Below, piece after piece: positions 1-7,966 of a DNA stretch of 21,808 nucleotides (position 1 is the stretch's first letter; every line of letters begins with the position of its first letter). The stretch is from JACRBT01 sp964474285 (GTDB lineage: Bacteria > Chloroflexota > Dehalococcoidia > Tepidiformales > Tepidiformaceae), in assembly GCA_964474285.1 (NCBI GenBank), contig CAYYSD010000040.1, positions 1-21,808 on the forward strand, written 5' to 3'. The position numbers were made by a program, and so were the translations under genes. The notes beneath the pieces were generated by a model that ran no database searches, was not told where the DNA came from, and saw only the letters and a list, made by a program, of their open reading frames with translations.

Positions 1-738
1 ATTCGCAACCGTGTTGTGCTTGGCGGTGAGGCCGACCGCGCCGCCGCGACCGCGGAGGCGCGGTCACGGCGTGGGGCGCGGCGCATTCTCCTCGCGGGCC
101 GGAGTGCCGAACGCCTCGAAGCCCGGGCCGTTTCGCTTCGCAGCGAACAGGTCGACCTGGAGACCGCAGCTTTCGATGCCGATGACACCGCCAGCCACGA
201 GGCGTTCTTCGACGATGTGTTCGCGCGGTTCGGTCAGGTGGATGTCGTGCTCGTCGCGTTCGGGCTCCTGGGGGACCAGGCAGCGAACGAGAGGGACCCC
301 GCCGCGGCGCTCCGGATCGTGCGAACGAACACACTCGGTGGCGCCTCGGCGCTGCTCCACGCCGGCGAACGGCTTCGCCGGCAAGGCCAGGGGACGCTCG
401 TCGTGCTGTCCTCCGTGGCCGCTCAGCGGCCTCGGCGCTCGAACTTCATCTACGGCGCATCGAAGGCCGGGCTCGATGCACTGTCCGAAGGGCTCGCTTT
501 TGCGCTGCGCGACCAGGGTGTCCAGGTGCTCACGGTCCGGCCGGGCTTCGTGGCCACGAAGATGACCGGGGGCTTGAAGGCGGCGCCGTTCTCGACGACG
601 CCGGAAAAGGTGGCGGCGACGATCGCCCGCTCCATCGCGCGCGGCGACGAACTCGTCTGGACCCCTCCGATCCTGCGGTACGTCATGATGGTAATGAAGC
701 TCGTGCCGCGGCCCATCTTCCGGCGCCTGAAAGTCTAG
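1..738 (+). CDS. DprE2-like short-chain dehydrogenase/reductase, 5' end outside window
   Basis: NAD(P)-dependent SDR most like decaprenylphosphoryl-2-keto-ribose reductase (DprE2), which completes epimerisation of a lipid-linked ribose to arabinose. The frame is open from base 1, so the true start lies upstream; a GTG at 16 is internal to the first beta strand. The catalytic YxxxK is at 451-465 (YGASK), with the preceding SS pair of the SDR triad just before it. The segments FDADDTASH, VRPGFVATKM and the C-terminal PRPIFRRL match my memory of the DprE2 group. The nucleotide-binding loop is odd: after LGG it reads EADRAAA, where the family normally has TSEIGLA or similar, so the later glycine is lost. 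The lipid substrate in this organism is unknown; assignment to the SDR family is firm, DprE2-type function is likely but not proven. Confidence 0.8.
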   Translation: MRNRVVLGGEADRAAATAEARSRRGARRILLAGRSAERLEARAVSLRSEQVDLETAAFDADDTASHEAFFDDVFARFGQVDVVLVAFGLLGDQAANERDPAAALRIVRTNTLGGASALLHAGERLRRQGQGTLVVLSSVAAQRPRRSNFIYGASKAGLDALSEGLAFALRDQGVQVLTVRPGFVATKMTGGLKAAPFSTTPEKVAATIARSIARGDELVWTPPILRYVMMVMKLVPRPIFRRLKV

Positions 739-762
739 AAGAAGCGGTTCGCCGAATAAACG

Positions 763-791
763 AAGGCGGGACCGATCCCCGGTCCCGCCTT
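763..791. terminator. Bidirectional hairpin terminator between convergent genes
   Basis: A 12-bp perfect stem (763-774 with 780-791) closes a 5-base loop. It sits 24 bases after the SDR stop and 27 bases beyond the end of the minus-strand S41 protease. A short T-rich run follows on each strand (TTGTTTGTGT on plus, TTTATT on minus), so it can serve both genes. Confidence 0.75.
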
Positions 792-818
792 GTTTGTGTG
801 CTTGCGAAATCGCCGCCG

Positions 819-2144
819 TTACTTGCCGCGAAGGGTGTCGATAGCGAGGAAGATCTGGATGTCGCCCTGGTCGATGTACTCGTCGGCCGACATCGCGAGT
901 TCGATGTCGGGCTTCACACCCAGTCCTTCGATCTGTTCGCCGTTGGGCGTGAGCCATCGGCCGATCGAGAGGTAGAGCGCGCCGCACCCTTTCGGGTCGC
1001 CGCAGTTCTTGAGTTCCTGGAGCTGGTTCACGGTGCCCTTGCCGAAGCTGCGGGTGCCGATGATCTTCGCGCGCCCGGCATCGCGGAGAGCCGCAGCGAG
1101 CACTTCAGCGCCGCTCGCGCTGGTGCGGTCCTGGATGATGACGATCGGGATCCTGGTCGCGGCGCCGCCCTGCTTCGCTGTCCACGAACTCTTCTTCCCG
1201 GCGGCGTCGACTTCGGAGAGCACCACGCCGGAGTTCATGAACTCGTCGGCCACGGCAACGGTCGCGCTCAGGAGGCCGCCCGGGTTGCCGCGGACGTCGA
1301 TGATCAGGCCCTTGTACTTTGCTTCGACGCCCGTGAGGGCCGACTTCAGCTCTGCGAGAGTCTTTTCGTGGAACTGCGAGATGTTGATGTAGGCGATGTC
1401 AGATGCGACTTTGCCGTCGCGGTCCACGAGGTTCGTGCCGCTCTCTCCCGGGATCACCTCGAGATTCGGCTCGACGAAGACGCTCTGGATGTCGATTTCG
1501 CCGCGGACGATGCTGATCGTCTGTTCGGTGCCGTCGAGGTGCTTCACCTTCAGCGTCACGGTCGTTCCCCGGAGGCCGCGGATGCGCCGGACAGCCTCCT
1601 GATCGCTCCAGCCGTCGGTCGGTTCACCATCGACTTCGAGGAGGATGTCGCCCGCTTTGATTCCGGCCTTCTCTGCCGGCGATTCGCGGAATGGTGCAAC
1701 GATCTGCACCTGGCCCGATTGGTCCGAAACTGAGGCGCCAATGCCGTCGTAGGTCGCGTGCAGTTCCAGCGAACCGGATCGTAGCTCATCCTCCGTCAGG
1801 TAGGCGGTGTGAGGATCGTTCAGAGAGTTGAGGACGCCTGTAATCGCTGCCTGTGCGAGCTGATTTGGATCGAGCTGCGACTTGTCCACGTACTGCGATT
1901 GCAGAAGCGCGAGTATCTCATCGAGGATCTTGGCGCCCGGCGTCCCGGCGATTCCGGAGGCGGTGACCGACGTGGTGGAGCCCGACTTCGCGACGGCGAT
2001 GGTGTCGTCACTTCGCAGGTCGTGCAGGCCGTAGCCAAGCCCAAACGCCAATGCGACCATGGCCAGGATGAGAAAAACGAACACCGCCCAACGGGCCGAC
2101 GTTTCGCCGGCGGAGGGCTGTGTAGCTTCGCGAGTGATCTGCAT
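819..2144 (-). CDS. S41 family C-terminal processing peptidase with PDZ domain
   Basis: Membrane-anchored serine protease of the CtpA/Tsp family, which cleaves C-terminal tails of envelope proteins. The 441-residue product has a single N-terminal membrane segment at about residues 19-40, a PDZ domain at about 133-210, then the S41 catalytic domain. Ser344 (SASG), Asp355 and Lys369 (FGKG) keep the spacings I recall for E. coli Tsp S430/D441/K455. ATG at 2144 is preferred over an in-frame ATG at 2219, because GGGGA lies 4 bases upstream of it and a promoter at 2190-2219 lies inside the longer reading frame. It probably acts on the outer face of the membrane. It lies downstream of the wall-synthesis cluster but has its own promoter. 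Confidence 0.93.
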   Translation of the reverse strand: MQITREATQPSAGETSARWAVFVFLILAMVALAFGLGYGLHDLRSDDTIAVAKSGSTTSVTASGIAGTPGAKILDEILALLQSQYVDKSQLDPNQLAQAAITGVLNSLNDPHTAYLTEDELRSGSLELHATYDGIGASVSDQSGQVQIVAPFRESPAEKAGIKAGDILLEVDGEPTDGWSDQEAVRRIRGLRGTTVTLKVKHLDGTEQTISIVRGEIDIQSVFVEPNLEVIPGESGTNLVDRDGKVASDIAYINISQFHEKTLAELKSALTGVEAKYKGLIIDVRGNPGGLLSATVAVADEFMNSGVVLSEVDAAGKKSSWTAKQGGAATRIPIVIIQDRTSASGAEVLAAALRDAGRAKIIGTRSFGKGTVNQLQELKNCGDPKGCGALYLSIGRWLTPNGEQIEGLGVKPDIELAMSADEYIDQGDIQIFLAIDTLRGK

Positions 2145-2189
2145 TGAGTTCCCCAGCTTTCGGGAAGGGTGTCCGGGCCGAATGTTCCG

Positions 2190-2219
2190 AGTGTATCGTC
2201 TGACGAAGTACGGCATCAA
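2190..2219 (-). promoter_or_regulatory. Putative sigma-70-type promoter of the S41 protease
   Basis: On the minus strand, TTGATG (2219-2214) and TACACT (2195-2190) are separated by 18 bases. Transcription would begin near 2183, giving a leader of about 39 bases that includes the GGGGA ribosome site before the ATG at 2144. Confidence 0.55.
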
Positions 2220-2272
2220 CGCGCGGATTACCCGGCGTTTACGTCAAATCGCCGGCAGCGCGCGGCGGAGCT

Positions 2273-3442
2273 TCAGTGGATCTGCTTTGGCAGTGGCGCG
2301 CAGAACGCGATCTCTCCCGCGGCGACGGTTTCAAAAGCCGCCCCGCGCTCGGCCGCCCACGTCATCACATAGGACGGCTCGGGGTCCCCGAAGGACGGTG
2401 ACACCCCGTCGCCCGGCAGGCGCCCGCCAACAATGAGCGTCGAGCCGTCGGGTGTCCAGAGTGAATGTGAGTTGGCGTACTGGTCGAAGAACGCCAGGTA
2501 GATCCGGTAATCCTCCGAGGGCAGGAACGGCTCCGAGGCTGCGATGGCCTTGCCTTCCGGGCTGAGGCTGCGAATGACATAGCGGCCGTCGCCTGAAAAC
2601 GCCGGCGCCACCACTGCGAGGCGATCAGCAGTCGGCGCCCAGAGAAACGATACGAACGGTCCGCGGGCGAGCTTTCGCGACGGAGCCCCGTCGCGGCCCA
2701 GGTCGATGGACCACAGTTCGTCGAAGCCGCCGGTTGAGGGGTCCGCGGTCATGGCGACCGTTAGTTCTTGCGTGCCGGGGCGGAATCCGAGGGCGACGCC
2801 GCCCGCAAAACGTGCGACCTCCACGCCGCCGGTTCCCTGGAATTTGGCCTTCATAATGACAGCGCCGCCATCCTCCGGGAGCGCATAGGCGAGCACCTCA
2901 GCGTCATCGCTGTACGCGGGCGTGCGGAACCCCAGCGCGCGTTGCGAAATCTCTGCCGTCGTTCGGCTGCCTTCAACTTCGACGACTGCGAGCTCTTCGC
3001 CTGCGTGCACGGCAAGGAAGTTGTTGTCCGTGCACCAGGCGCTGAAGAGGGGCGCTCCGTTGATAATCGCGTCGGGACCGAACGTGCCTTCCAGGTGGCT
3101 CAGGAAGAGCGTCAGCCCGTACGTACTCTGAGCCACGTAGCTCAAGACGTTTCCGCCCGGAGACCACATGGGGTAGTGCGGTACGCGCGGCGCGATGACC
3201 GGGGCGACTCCCTCCGGCGAGGCGAAGAGCACGCGCTCGGTGTGACCTTCGAAGTCGACGACGCGTAGTTCGCTTCGTCCGTTGGTCTCCACGGAGACGG
3301 CCATGACATCGAACACCGGGTTCCAGGCGGGCCAGCGTCCGCGTTCGACCAGCGGGCGGCGGTTCCAGAGCGCGCCCGGTTCGCCGGGTTCGGCCAGCGA
3401 TACGCCATCGCGCCCAACCACAAGCAGTCGACGGTCGGTCAC
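2273..3442 (-). CDS. TolB-like / WD40-type beta-propeller protein
   Basis: A 389-residue protein made of repeated beta-propeller blades. Recurring WSPGG, FRPGT, WAPTADRLAV and WTPDGSTLIV segments are typical of TolB/DPP-IV-type propellers, where each blade ends in a W-x-P-x-G turn. No signal peptide or membrane segment is visible, so a cytoplasmic location is likely, unlike periplasmic TolB. The GTG start at 3442 follows GGAG with 9 bases between. The blade content would suit a protein- or ligand-binding scaffold; no enzyme domain is present. It lies 85 bases after rodA with its own possible promoter, so a link to the Rod complex is only positional. The fold is reasonably sure and the function is not known. 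Confidence 0.75.
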   Translation of the reverse strand: MTDRRLLVVGRDGVSLAEPGEPGALWNRRPLVERGRWPAWNPVFDVMAVSVETNGRSELRVVDFEGHTERVLFASPEGVAPVIAPRVPHYPMWSPGGNVLSYVAQSTYGLTLFLSHLEGTFGPDAIINGAPLFSAWCTDNNFLAVHAGEELAVVEVEGSRTTAEISQRALGFRTPAYSDDAEVLAYALPEDGGAVIMKAKFQGTGGVEVARFAGGVALGFRPGTQELTVAMTADPSTGGFDELWSIDLGRDGAPSRKLARGPFVSFLWAPTADRLAVVAPAFSGDGRYVIRSLSPEGKAIAASEPFLPSEDYRIYLAFFDQYANSHSLWTPDGSTLIVGGRLPGDGVSPSFGDPEPSYVMTWAAERGAAFETVAAGEIAFCAPLPKQIH

Positions 3443-3470
3443 AGGTCACTCTCCGGGTGCATAGGTCGTC

Positions 3471-3499
3471 ACGGTAGGGGCCTGTCGGGACGTGGGCAA
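3471..3499 (-). promoter_or_regulatory. Possible promoter of the propeller gene
   Basis: Minus strand TTGCCC (3499-3494), then 17 bases, then TACCGT (3476-3471), in the only gap of the rodA-propeller junction. The -10 box is weak, so this is tentative. Confidence 0.35.
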
Positions 3500-3527
3500 T
3501 GCACCATCGCCGGGCGCGGGCGGGGCG

Positions 3528-4694
3528 CTACGCCTGCCTGTAGGCCCGGTGGCGCATGATGATGCTCTGAAGGATGCCGAGCGAGATGAACATGCTCATG
3601 AGCGAGCTGCCGCCGGCGCTCACAAACGGTAACGGGATGCCCGTCACGGGGAAGATGCTCACGTTGACCGCCACGTTGATGAACGTCTGCATCAGGATGA
3701 GCACGACGATACCCACAGCGATGAGTTGTCCGGCGGTATCGCCGGCAATCTGCGCCACGCGGATTCCTCGCATCAAGAGGAGAATGAAGAGCGCGAAAAG
3801 TGAACAGGAGCCGACGAAACCGAACTCCTCAGCGAGCACGCTGAAGATGAAGTCCTTGGTGGGTACCTTGAGGTAGCCGAACTGCGTTTGCTCGCCGTTG
3901 CGCAGGCCCTTGCCCGTAAGTTGCCCGGATCCGACGGCAACCTCGGATTGGATATTGTTGTAGCCGGCGCCGAGCCCGTCACGGTCCTCATAGGGATCGA
4001 TGAGGACCGAGATGCGCTCGACCTGGTAGTCGGCCACGGCGAAGGTCCAAACGAATGGCAGGATGGCCACGCATGCGGCCCCAAGGATGAGCAGGTGGCT
4101 TCTGCTCACGCCCGCAATGGTTACCACCCCGAGCCAAATCGCCAGGAAGACGATCGACGTGCCGAGGTCGGGCTGAATGAAAACGAGCAACGTTACCGGC
4201 ATGACAATCAAGAGCGAGATGATGAGGGTGCGGAGGTCTCGCGCGTCGCCGCCGTGTTCGCTGAAGTACTGGGCGAGCAGAAGGATGGTGGCCAGCTTGG
4301 CAAATTCGGAAGGCTGCACCTGGATCGGGCCGAGATTGAACCAGCGGGTCGAACCATAGGCTGAGTGCCCGATGATGAGGATTGCGACGAGCGAGGCGAT
4401 GCCCACGATGTAGAGGAGCACGGCGTAGTGCGTCAGATAGTGGTAGTCGAGTTTCGAGACCACGAGCATGGCGATGACGCTGGCAGCGGCGAAGACCGCT
4501 TGCTTCATCACCGGGTTTGCGAAGCTCATCGCGGGGCCGCTGTATTCCTGGGTCGACGCGCTATAGATGAGCACCAGGCCGTAGCCTACGAGCGCGAGCG
4601 CGGCCAACGTCAGAACGTAGTCGAAGCGATCCCAGCCGCGGAACGCGGCCTGGCGGCCAGAGAGAAGCGAGGGGCGTCCTGCGAGGGTGCTCAC
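3528..4694 (-). CDS. rodA: RodA, SEDS peptidoglycan glycosyltransferase
   Basis: Polytopic membrane enzyme that polymerises lipid II into glycan strands during side-wall growth, in partnership with PBP2. The 388-residue length and about ten membrane segments suit the SEDS family. Conserved landmarks are present: STRWFNLG followed by QPSEFAKL (about 115-134), QPDLGTS (174-180), the DFIF..LAEE.GF loop with Asp281 at the position of the essential family aspartate, and PFVSAGGSS (356-364). The GTG start at 4694 overlaps the TGA stop of the upstream PBP2 gene by four bases (GTGA), which implies translational coupling. FtsW is the main alternative; the PBP2 neighbour and mre genes favour RodA. Confidence 0.95.
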   Translation of the reverse strand: MSTLAGRPSLLSGRQAAFRGWDRFDYVLTLAALALVGYGLVLIYSASTQEYSGPAMSFANPVMKQAVFAAASVIAMLVVSKLDYHYLTHYAVLLYIVGIASLVAILIIGHSAYGSTRWFNLGPIQVQPSEFAKLATILLLAQYFSEHGGDARDLRTLIISLLIVMPVTLLVFIQPDLGTSIVFLAIWLGVVTIAGVSRSHLLILGAACVAILPFVWTFAVADYQVERISVLIDPYEDRDGLGAGYNNIQSEVAVGSGQLTGKGLRNGEQTQFGYLKVPTKDFIFSVLAEEFGFVGSCSLFALFILLLMRGIRVAQIAGDTAGQLIAVGIVVLILMQTFINVAVNVSIFPVTGIPLPFVSAGGSSLMSMFISLGILQSIIMRHRAYRQA

Positions 4695-6595
4695 TGACCG
4701 ACCGTCTTCGACCAGTAGTCGAGGATCTTGCCCGCCACCGGGGCTGCCTTATCGCCGCCCACGCCCAGGTCGAAGTAGACCGTCACGACGACTTCGGGGT
4801 CGTTGAACGGCATGAAGCCGGTAAACCACGCGTGTTGCAGAGTGACGCCGTCTACCTTGAACTCGGCGGTACCCGTCTTCCCGGCGATATCGAGGCCGGG
4901 GACGGCGGCTCTCAGGCCCGCGCCATAGGAAACCGATTCGTGCATCCCACGGCGGATGTCGGCGAGGTGTTTGGCGTCGACGTTCACCTCTTTGTACTGA
5001 GGCTTTGTCGTTTCCACCGTCTTGCCATCAGGACCGATGATTTCGGAGACGACGTAGGGCGTCAACAACTTGCCGCCGTTCGCGATGGCGGCCGTCATCC
5101 GGGCGATCTGGAGCGGCGTGGCCTGAACGTCCTGCTGGCCGATGCCCATGAAGCAGGTATCCGCGTAGTACCACTCGCGGTCTTCTTTGTTGAACTCCGG
5201 ACCGCTGTAGATGCGACGCTTGTACTCCGGGCTGGGAATGACGCCGTCCGCCTCGCCGGCGTCGATGTCGATGCCCGTAGCCTGCCCCAGGCCGAACATG
5301 CGCGCATAGGCTCCCAGGCGGACGGCCGAATCCTCAACATCCTTCCCGAGGCCTTTGTTCTCGCCGAGGATTCCGCAGGACGCCTGGAAGAAGTAGATGT
5401 TCGAAGACCAGGCAATGCCGCTGTACAGGTTGACGTAGCCGTGTGCGCGCCAGTCCTCGAGCGGATATCCCTGGTCATTTTCGCCCTTGACGATCAGTGT
5501 CTTGCTATCGACGGTGCGGCCGGTCTGGGGGGTGATGCGGCCTTCCTGGAGCGCCGCTGCCGCGGTGATGAGCTTGAACGTCGACCCGGGCGCGGCGGCG
5601 CTCAAGGCTTTGTTGAGCATCGGCTTGTTCGGATCGCGGAGCAGCGCTTCGTACTCCGACTTGCGCGCATCGGCCTGGGAAAAGATGTTGCTATCGAACG
5701 ATGGGTACGAAACGAGCGCGTAGACCTCGCCGGTCTTCGCGTTCATCACGACAGCCGCCGCTTCTTGCGCCTCCTGCTTCGTGTCTTCCAGCAGTTGGTA
5801 CACATACTCTTGCAGGTTTTTGTCAATCGAGAGTTTCAAACTGTTTCCCGGGACGGCGGCCCTGGTCGCCAGCGTTTGGGTGATGCGCCCCTGTGCATCG
5901 ACTTCGTTTGCGGCAAGCCCCGCCTGTCCGCGCAACTCCGACTCGTAGAACGACTCGAGCCCGCCTTTGCCGACGCGTTCGTTGAGCTGATACCCCTTGG
6001 GCCGGAAGATTCTGTACTCGGCCGCGTCCTGTGGCCCGACGAATCCGAGGATGTGCGAAAACGAGACATCGGTGCGGTATTCGCGTCCGGGCGTGATCGT
6101 CAGTGAAAGGCCGCGCATCCGAGGCGATGCCTCTTCGAGCAAGAGCGCCTGCTCTTTGGTGAGGTACTTCTGAATGTCGATTGCTATCGATCCAAGGCCA
6201 TTGGCTTCCGCTTCTTTCACGCGCTGTTGAACTTCCAGCGCCGGCACGTTCAAGTTGTCTTCCATCCAGAGGTAGAGGCGGTAGCGCTCGTCCTCGGTAT
6301 CCGGGAGAAGTTCAGGAACAATCGTCGCCGTGTAGATTCCGACGTTCTCGACCAACTGCGTACCCTGTCGATCGTAAATAAGTCCGCGGGGCGGAAGAAT
6401 GTTCGTGGCGCGGATGTGGTTCTCTCTCGCGCGCTGAGCGTATTCGTCGCCGTTGATGAGCTGCATTGTGGCCAGGCGAACCGCGAGGATCGCGAACATA
6501 GCGACGACGGCAATGCGGAGCACGCCAAGATTGCCATGGGGCCGGTTTCGGGTTGGACCCGAAGGGCCGCGGAAACCGCCGTCGAGCACGCTCAT
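4691..6595 (-). CDS. mrdA: Penicillin-binding protein 2, class B transpeptidase
   Basis: Crosslinks new peptidoglycan in the elongasome as partner of RodA. The 634-residue protein has one N-terminal membrane anchor (about 24-46), a pedestal domain beginning with the LPPRGLIYDRQG segment, and a transpeptidase domain. The three active-site motifs are intact: STFK (Ser338), SSN (397-399) and KTG (573-575). ATG at 6595 is chosen over an in-frame TTG at 6616: it lies 4 bases after the mreD stop with GGGGA upstream, while the longer form would overlap mreD. Position between mreD and rodA is the classical mre-mrd arrangement, so PBP2 rather than the division protein FtsI is the better call. Confidence 0.95.
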   Translation of the reverse strand: MSVLDGGFRGPSGPTRNRPHGNLGVLRIAVVAMFAILAVRLATMQLINGDEYAQRARENHIRATNILPPRGLIYDRQGTQLVENVGIYTATIVPELLPDTEDERYRLYLWMEDNLNVPALEVQQRVKEAEANGLGSIAIDIQKYLTKEQALLLEEASPRMRGLSLTITPGREYRTDVSFSHILGFVGPQDAAEYRIFRPKGYQLNERVGKGGLESFYESELRGQAGLAANEVDAQGRITQTLATRAAVPGNSLKLSIDKNLQEYVYQLLEDTKQEAQEAAAVVMNAKTGEVYALVSYPSFDSNIFSQADARKSEYEALLRDPNKPMLNKALSAAAPGSTFKLITAAAALQEGRITPQTGRTVDSKTLIVKGENDQGYPLEDWRAHGYVNLYSGIAWSSNIYFFQASCGILGENKGLGKDVEDSAVRLGAYARMFGLGQATGIDIDAGEADGVIPSPEYKRRIYSGPEFNKEDREWYYADTCFMGIGQQDVQATPLQIARMTAAIANGGKLLTPYVVSEIIGPDGKTVETTKPQYKEVNVDAKHLADIRRGMHESVSYGAGLRAAVPGLDIAGKTGTAEFKVDGVTLQHAWFTGFMPFNDPEVVVTVYFDLGVGGDKAAPVAGKILDYWSKTVGQ

Positions 6596-6599
6596 CTGG

Positions 6600-7109
6600 C
6601 TACCATCCCCGCCCAAGGGTCATACGCTGTGGCTCCAATCGTATCGAACGGCACACCACATAGACGAGCGTCAGTAAACAGAGGTCGAAGACGAGGCCCG
6701 GTATGAAGACGCTGGAGAGCGTGGTCCACACAGGAATGCTCGCCCCGTTTGCGGCCGCGCCAATCGTCTGGGCCAGCCGGACGGAGATGCCGGTGATGGC
6801 GGCGGTGATAAGGAACCGGCCGATCCCGGTGAGGGGGACGGTCGTCGATTCCAGCCAGGCGGCCATAGGCAAAAGGGGCAAATATCCGAGCAGCAACAGC
6901 CCCGGCTCCCTGTTGGTGAGGAAGCCCGCGCAGACCGCGAAGAAGGGCAGGGCGAACATTACAGTAGTGGGACCGGCGAAGAACGCGAGGGCCATGAGCA
7001 TGATCAACCCGGCATCAGCGACGGCCGCGCCGGCGGGGAACAACGGTGCAACGGTCACCTGCGCGGCCGCTGCCAGTACGCATCCGAACGTCACAAGGAT
7101 CGCTTTCAT
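6600..7109 (-). CDS. mreD: Rod shape-determining membrane protein MreD
   Basis: Small polytopic membrane protein (169 residues) of the Rod complex, working with MreC to position and activate PBP2 and RodA. The sequence is almost entirely hydrophobic, with about five membrane segments and a short basic tail, as usual for MreD. MreD diverges fast, so the call rests mainly on size, topology and its place between mreC and the PBP2 gene. The ATG at 7109 overlaps the mreC stop as ATGA, indicating coupled translation. The TAG stop at 6602-6600 is 4 bases from the next start. Confidence 0.85.
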   Translation of the reverse strand: MKAILVTFGCVLAAAAQVTVAPLFPAGAAVADAGLIMLMALAFFAGPTTVMFALPFFAVCAGFLTNREPGLLLLGYLPLLPMAAWLESTTVPLTGIGRFLITAAITGISVRLAQTIGAAANGASIPVWTTLSSVFIPGLVFDLCLLTLVYVVCRSIRLEPQRMTLGRGW

Positions 7110-7939
7110 TCGTCATCCAGGTCGATACGTTGTGGCAGGAAGCTTGTCAGGACAAGCACGGTCTGTACCGTGGACATGCGGACGAGTGGTTCAATCGCGA
7201 CGTCGCGGTAGATGTCCTGGTTCGTGCCGGATACCGACGATACTTTCCCGATCGGGATGTCAGGCGGATAGCTGCCTCCGAGACCCGACGACACAACAGT
7301 GTCGCCGACTTTGATGTCCGCCTGTACGAGTTCGAACGTGAGCTTGCGATTTGGTCCGCCACTCACGATGCCGTCCGCCGCCTGCGCGCCCTGTACGTGT
7401 GCGGCGACTCTGCTGGTCCCGTCGGTAATGAGCCGGACGAAAGCTGAATCATCGAAGGTCTTCGTCACCGTTCCAATGAGTGAGCCCTGGGCGGAGAGAA
7501 CGACCATGCCTTTCTTGACGCCATCTCTTGAGCCTCGGTTGATGCTCACGACATCCGCAAATGGAGATGTGTCACGGTGCACGATGCTTGCCGCTAACCG
7601 TTGGGCAGTGCCTTCAGATTCTGTGATCTTCAATGCCTGCCGGAGTTGATCGATTTCCGCGACATCCTGTTGCAGCTGCGTTATCTGGTTCCGGAGCGAT
7701 TCGTTTTCGACACGGAGATCGCGGTTCTCGGCCTGAAGGTTGTCGATATCTCCGGCGCCGGAAAGCAACGACGCCACCGGATCGGCCACGGCTGTGAGCA
7801 CATTTTCCAGGGGAGAAGTCACCGAAATGAACGTCCCCTGGACTGGATTGAGGACGCCGGTGGCGCCTGCGGCGGCGAGCGCGAGCGCGAGCCCGACCAT
7901 CGCTCCGACCCACCACGTGTAGCGCGAGAAGATCAGCAT
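7106..7939 (-). CDS. mreC: Rod shape-determining protein MreC
   Basis: Bitopic membrane scaffold of the elongasome that binds PBP2 outside the membrane. The 277 residues comprise an N-terminal membrane segment (about 10-30), a coiled coil (about 65-104, starting LQAENRDLRVENESLRNQI) and a C-terminal two-beta-barrel domain with the usual SRDGVKKGM, LIGTV and GLGG-YPPDIPIG segments. The start at 7939 is 27 bases after the mreB stop. The best ribosome site in that gap is spaced for an out-of-frame ATG at 7947 rather than for 7939; see the separate entry. The stop overlaps mreD. Confidence 0.94.
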   Translation of the reverse strand: MLIFSRYTWWVGAMVGLALALAAAGATGVLNPVQGTFISVTSPLENVLTAVADPVASLLSGAGDIDNLQAENRDLRVENESLRNQITQLQQDVAEIDQLRQALKITESEGTAQRLAASIVHRDTSPFADVVSINRGSRDGVKKGMVVLSAQGSLIGTVTKTFDDSAFVRLITDGTSRVAAHVQGAQAADGIVSGGPNRKLTFELVQADIKVGDTVVSSGLGGSYPPDIPIGKVSSVSGTNQDIYRDVAIEPLVRMSTVQTVLVLTSFLPQRIDLDDE

Positions 7940-7962
7940 ACGGCCATCCGGAGGCGCCTCCC
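7933..7962 (-). promoter_or_regulatory. mreC ribosome-binding region with a four-codon mini-ORF inside a palindrome
   Basis: On the minus strand GGGAGG (7962-7957) forms half of the perfect 12-base palindrome GGAGGCGCCTCC (7950-7961). It lies 9 bases before an ATG at 7947 that opens a four-codon frame (Met-Ala-Val-Cys) whose TGA at 7935-7933 overlaps the beginning of mreC, but 17 bases before the mreC ATG itself. Pairing of the palindrome could also hide the ribosome site. Confidence 0.4.
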
Positions 7963-7966
7963 GATG

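Noticed and set aside
2145..2219. Longer S41 protease start at 2219
   Set aside because: A TTGATG-TACACT promoter lies within it and the ATG at 2144 has a well-placed GGGGA.
4832..6106. Plus-strand open frame of 424 codons opposite the PBP2 gene
   Set aside because: The PBP2 strand carries all three transpeptidase motifs; the opposite frame shows no recognisable domain and no ribosome site.
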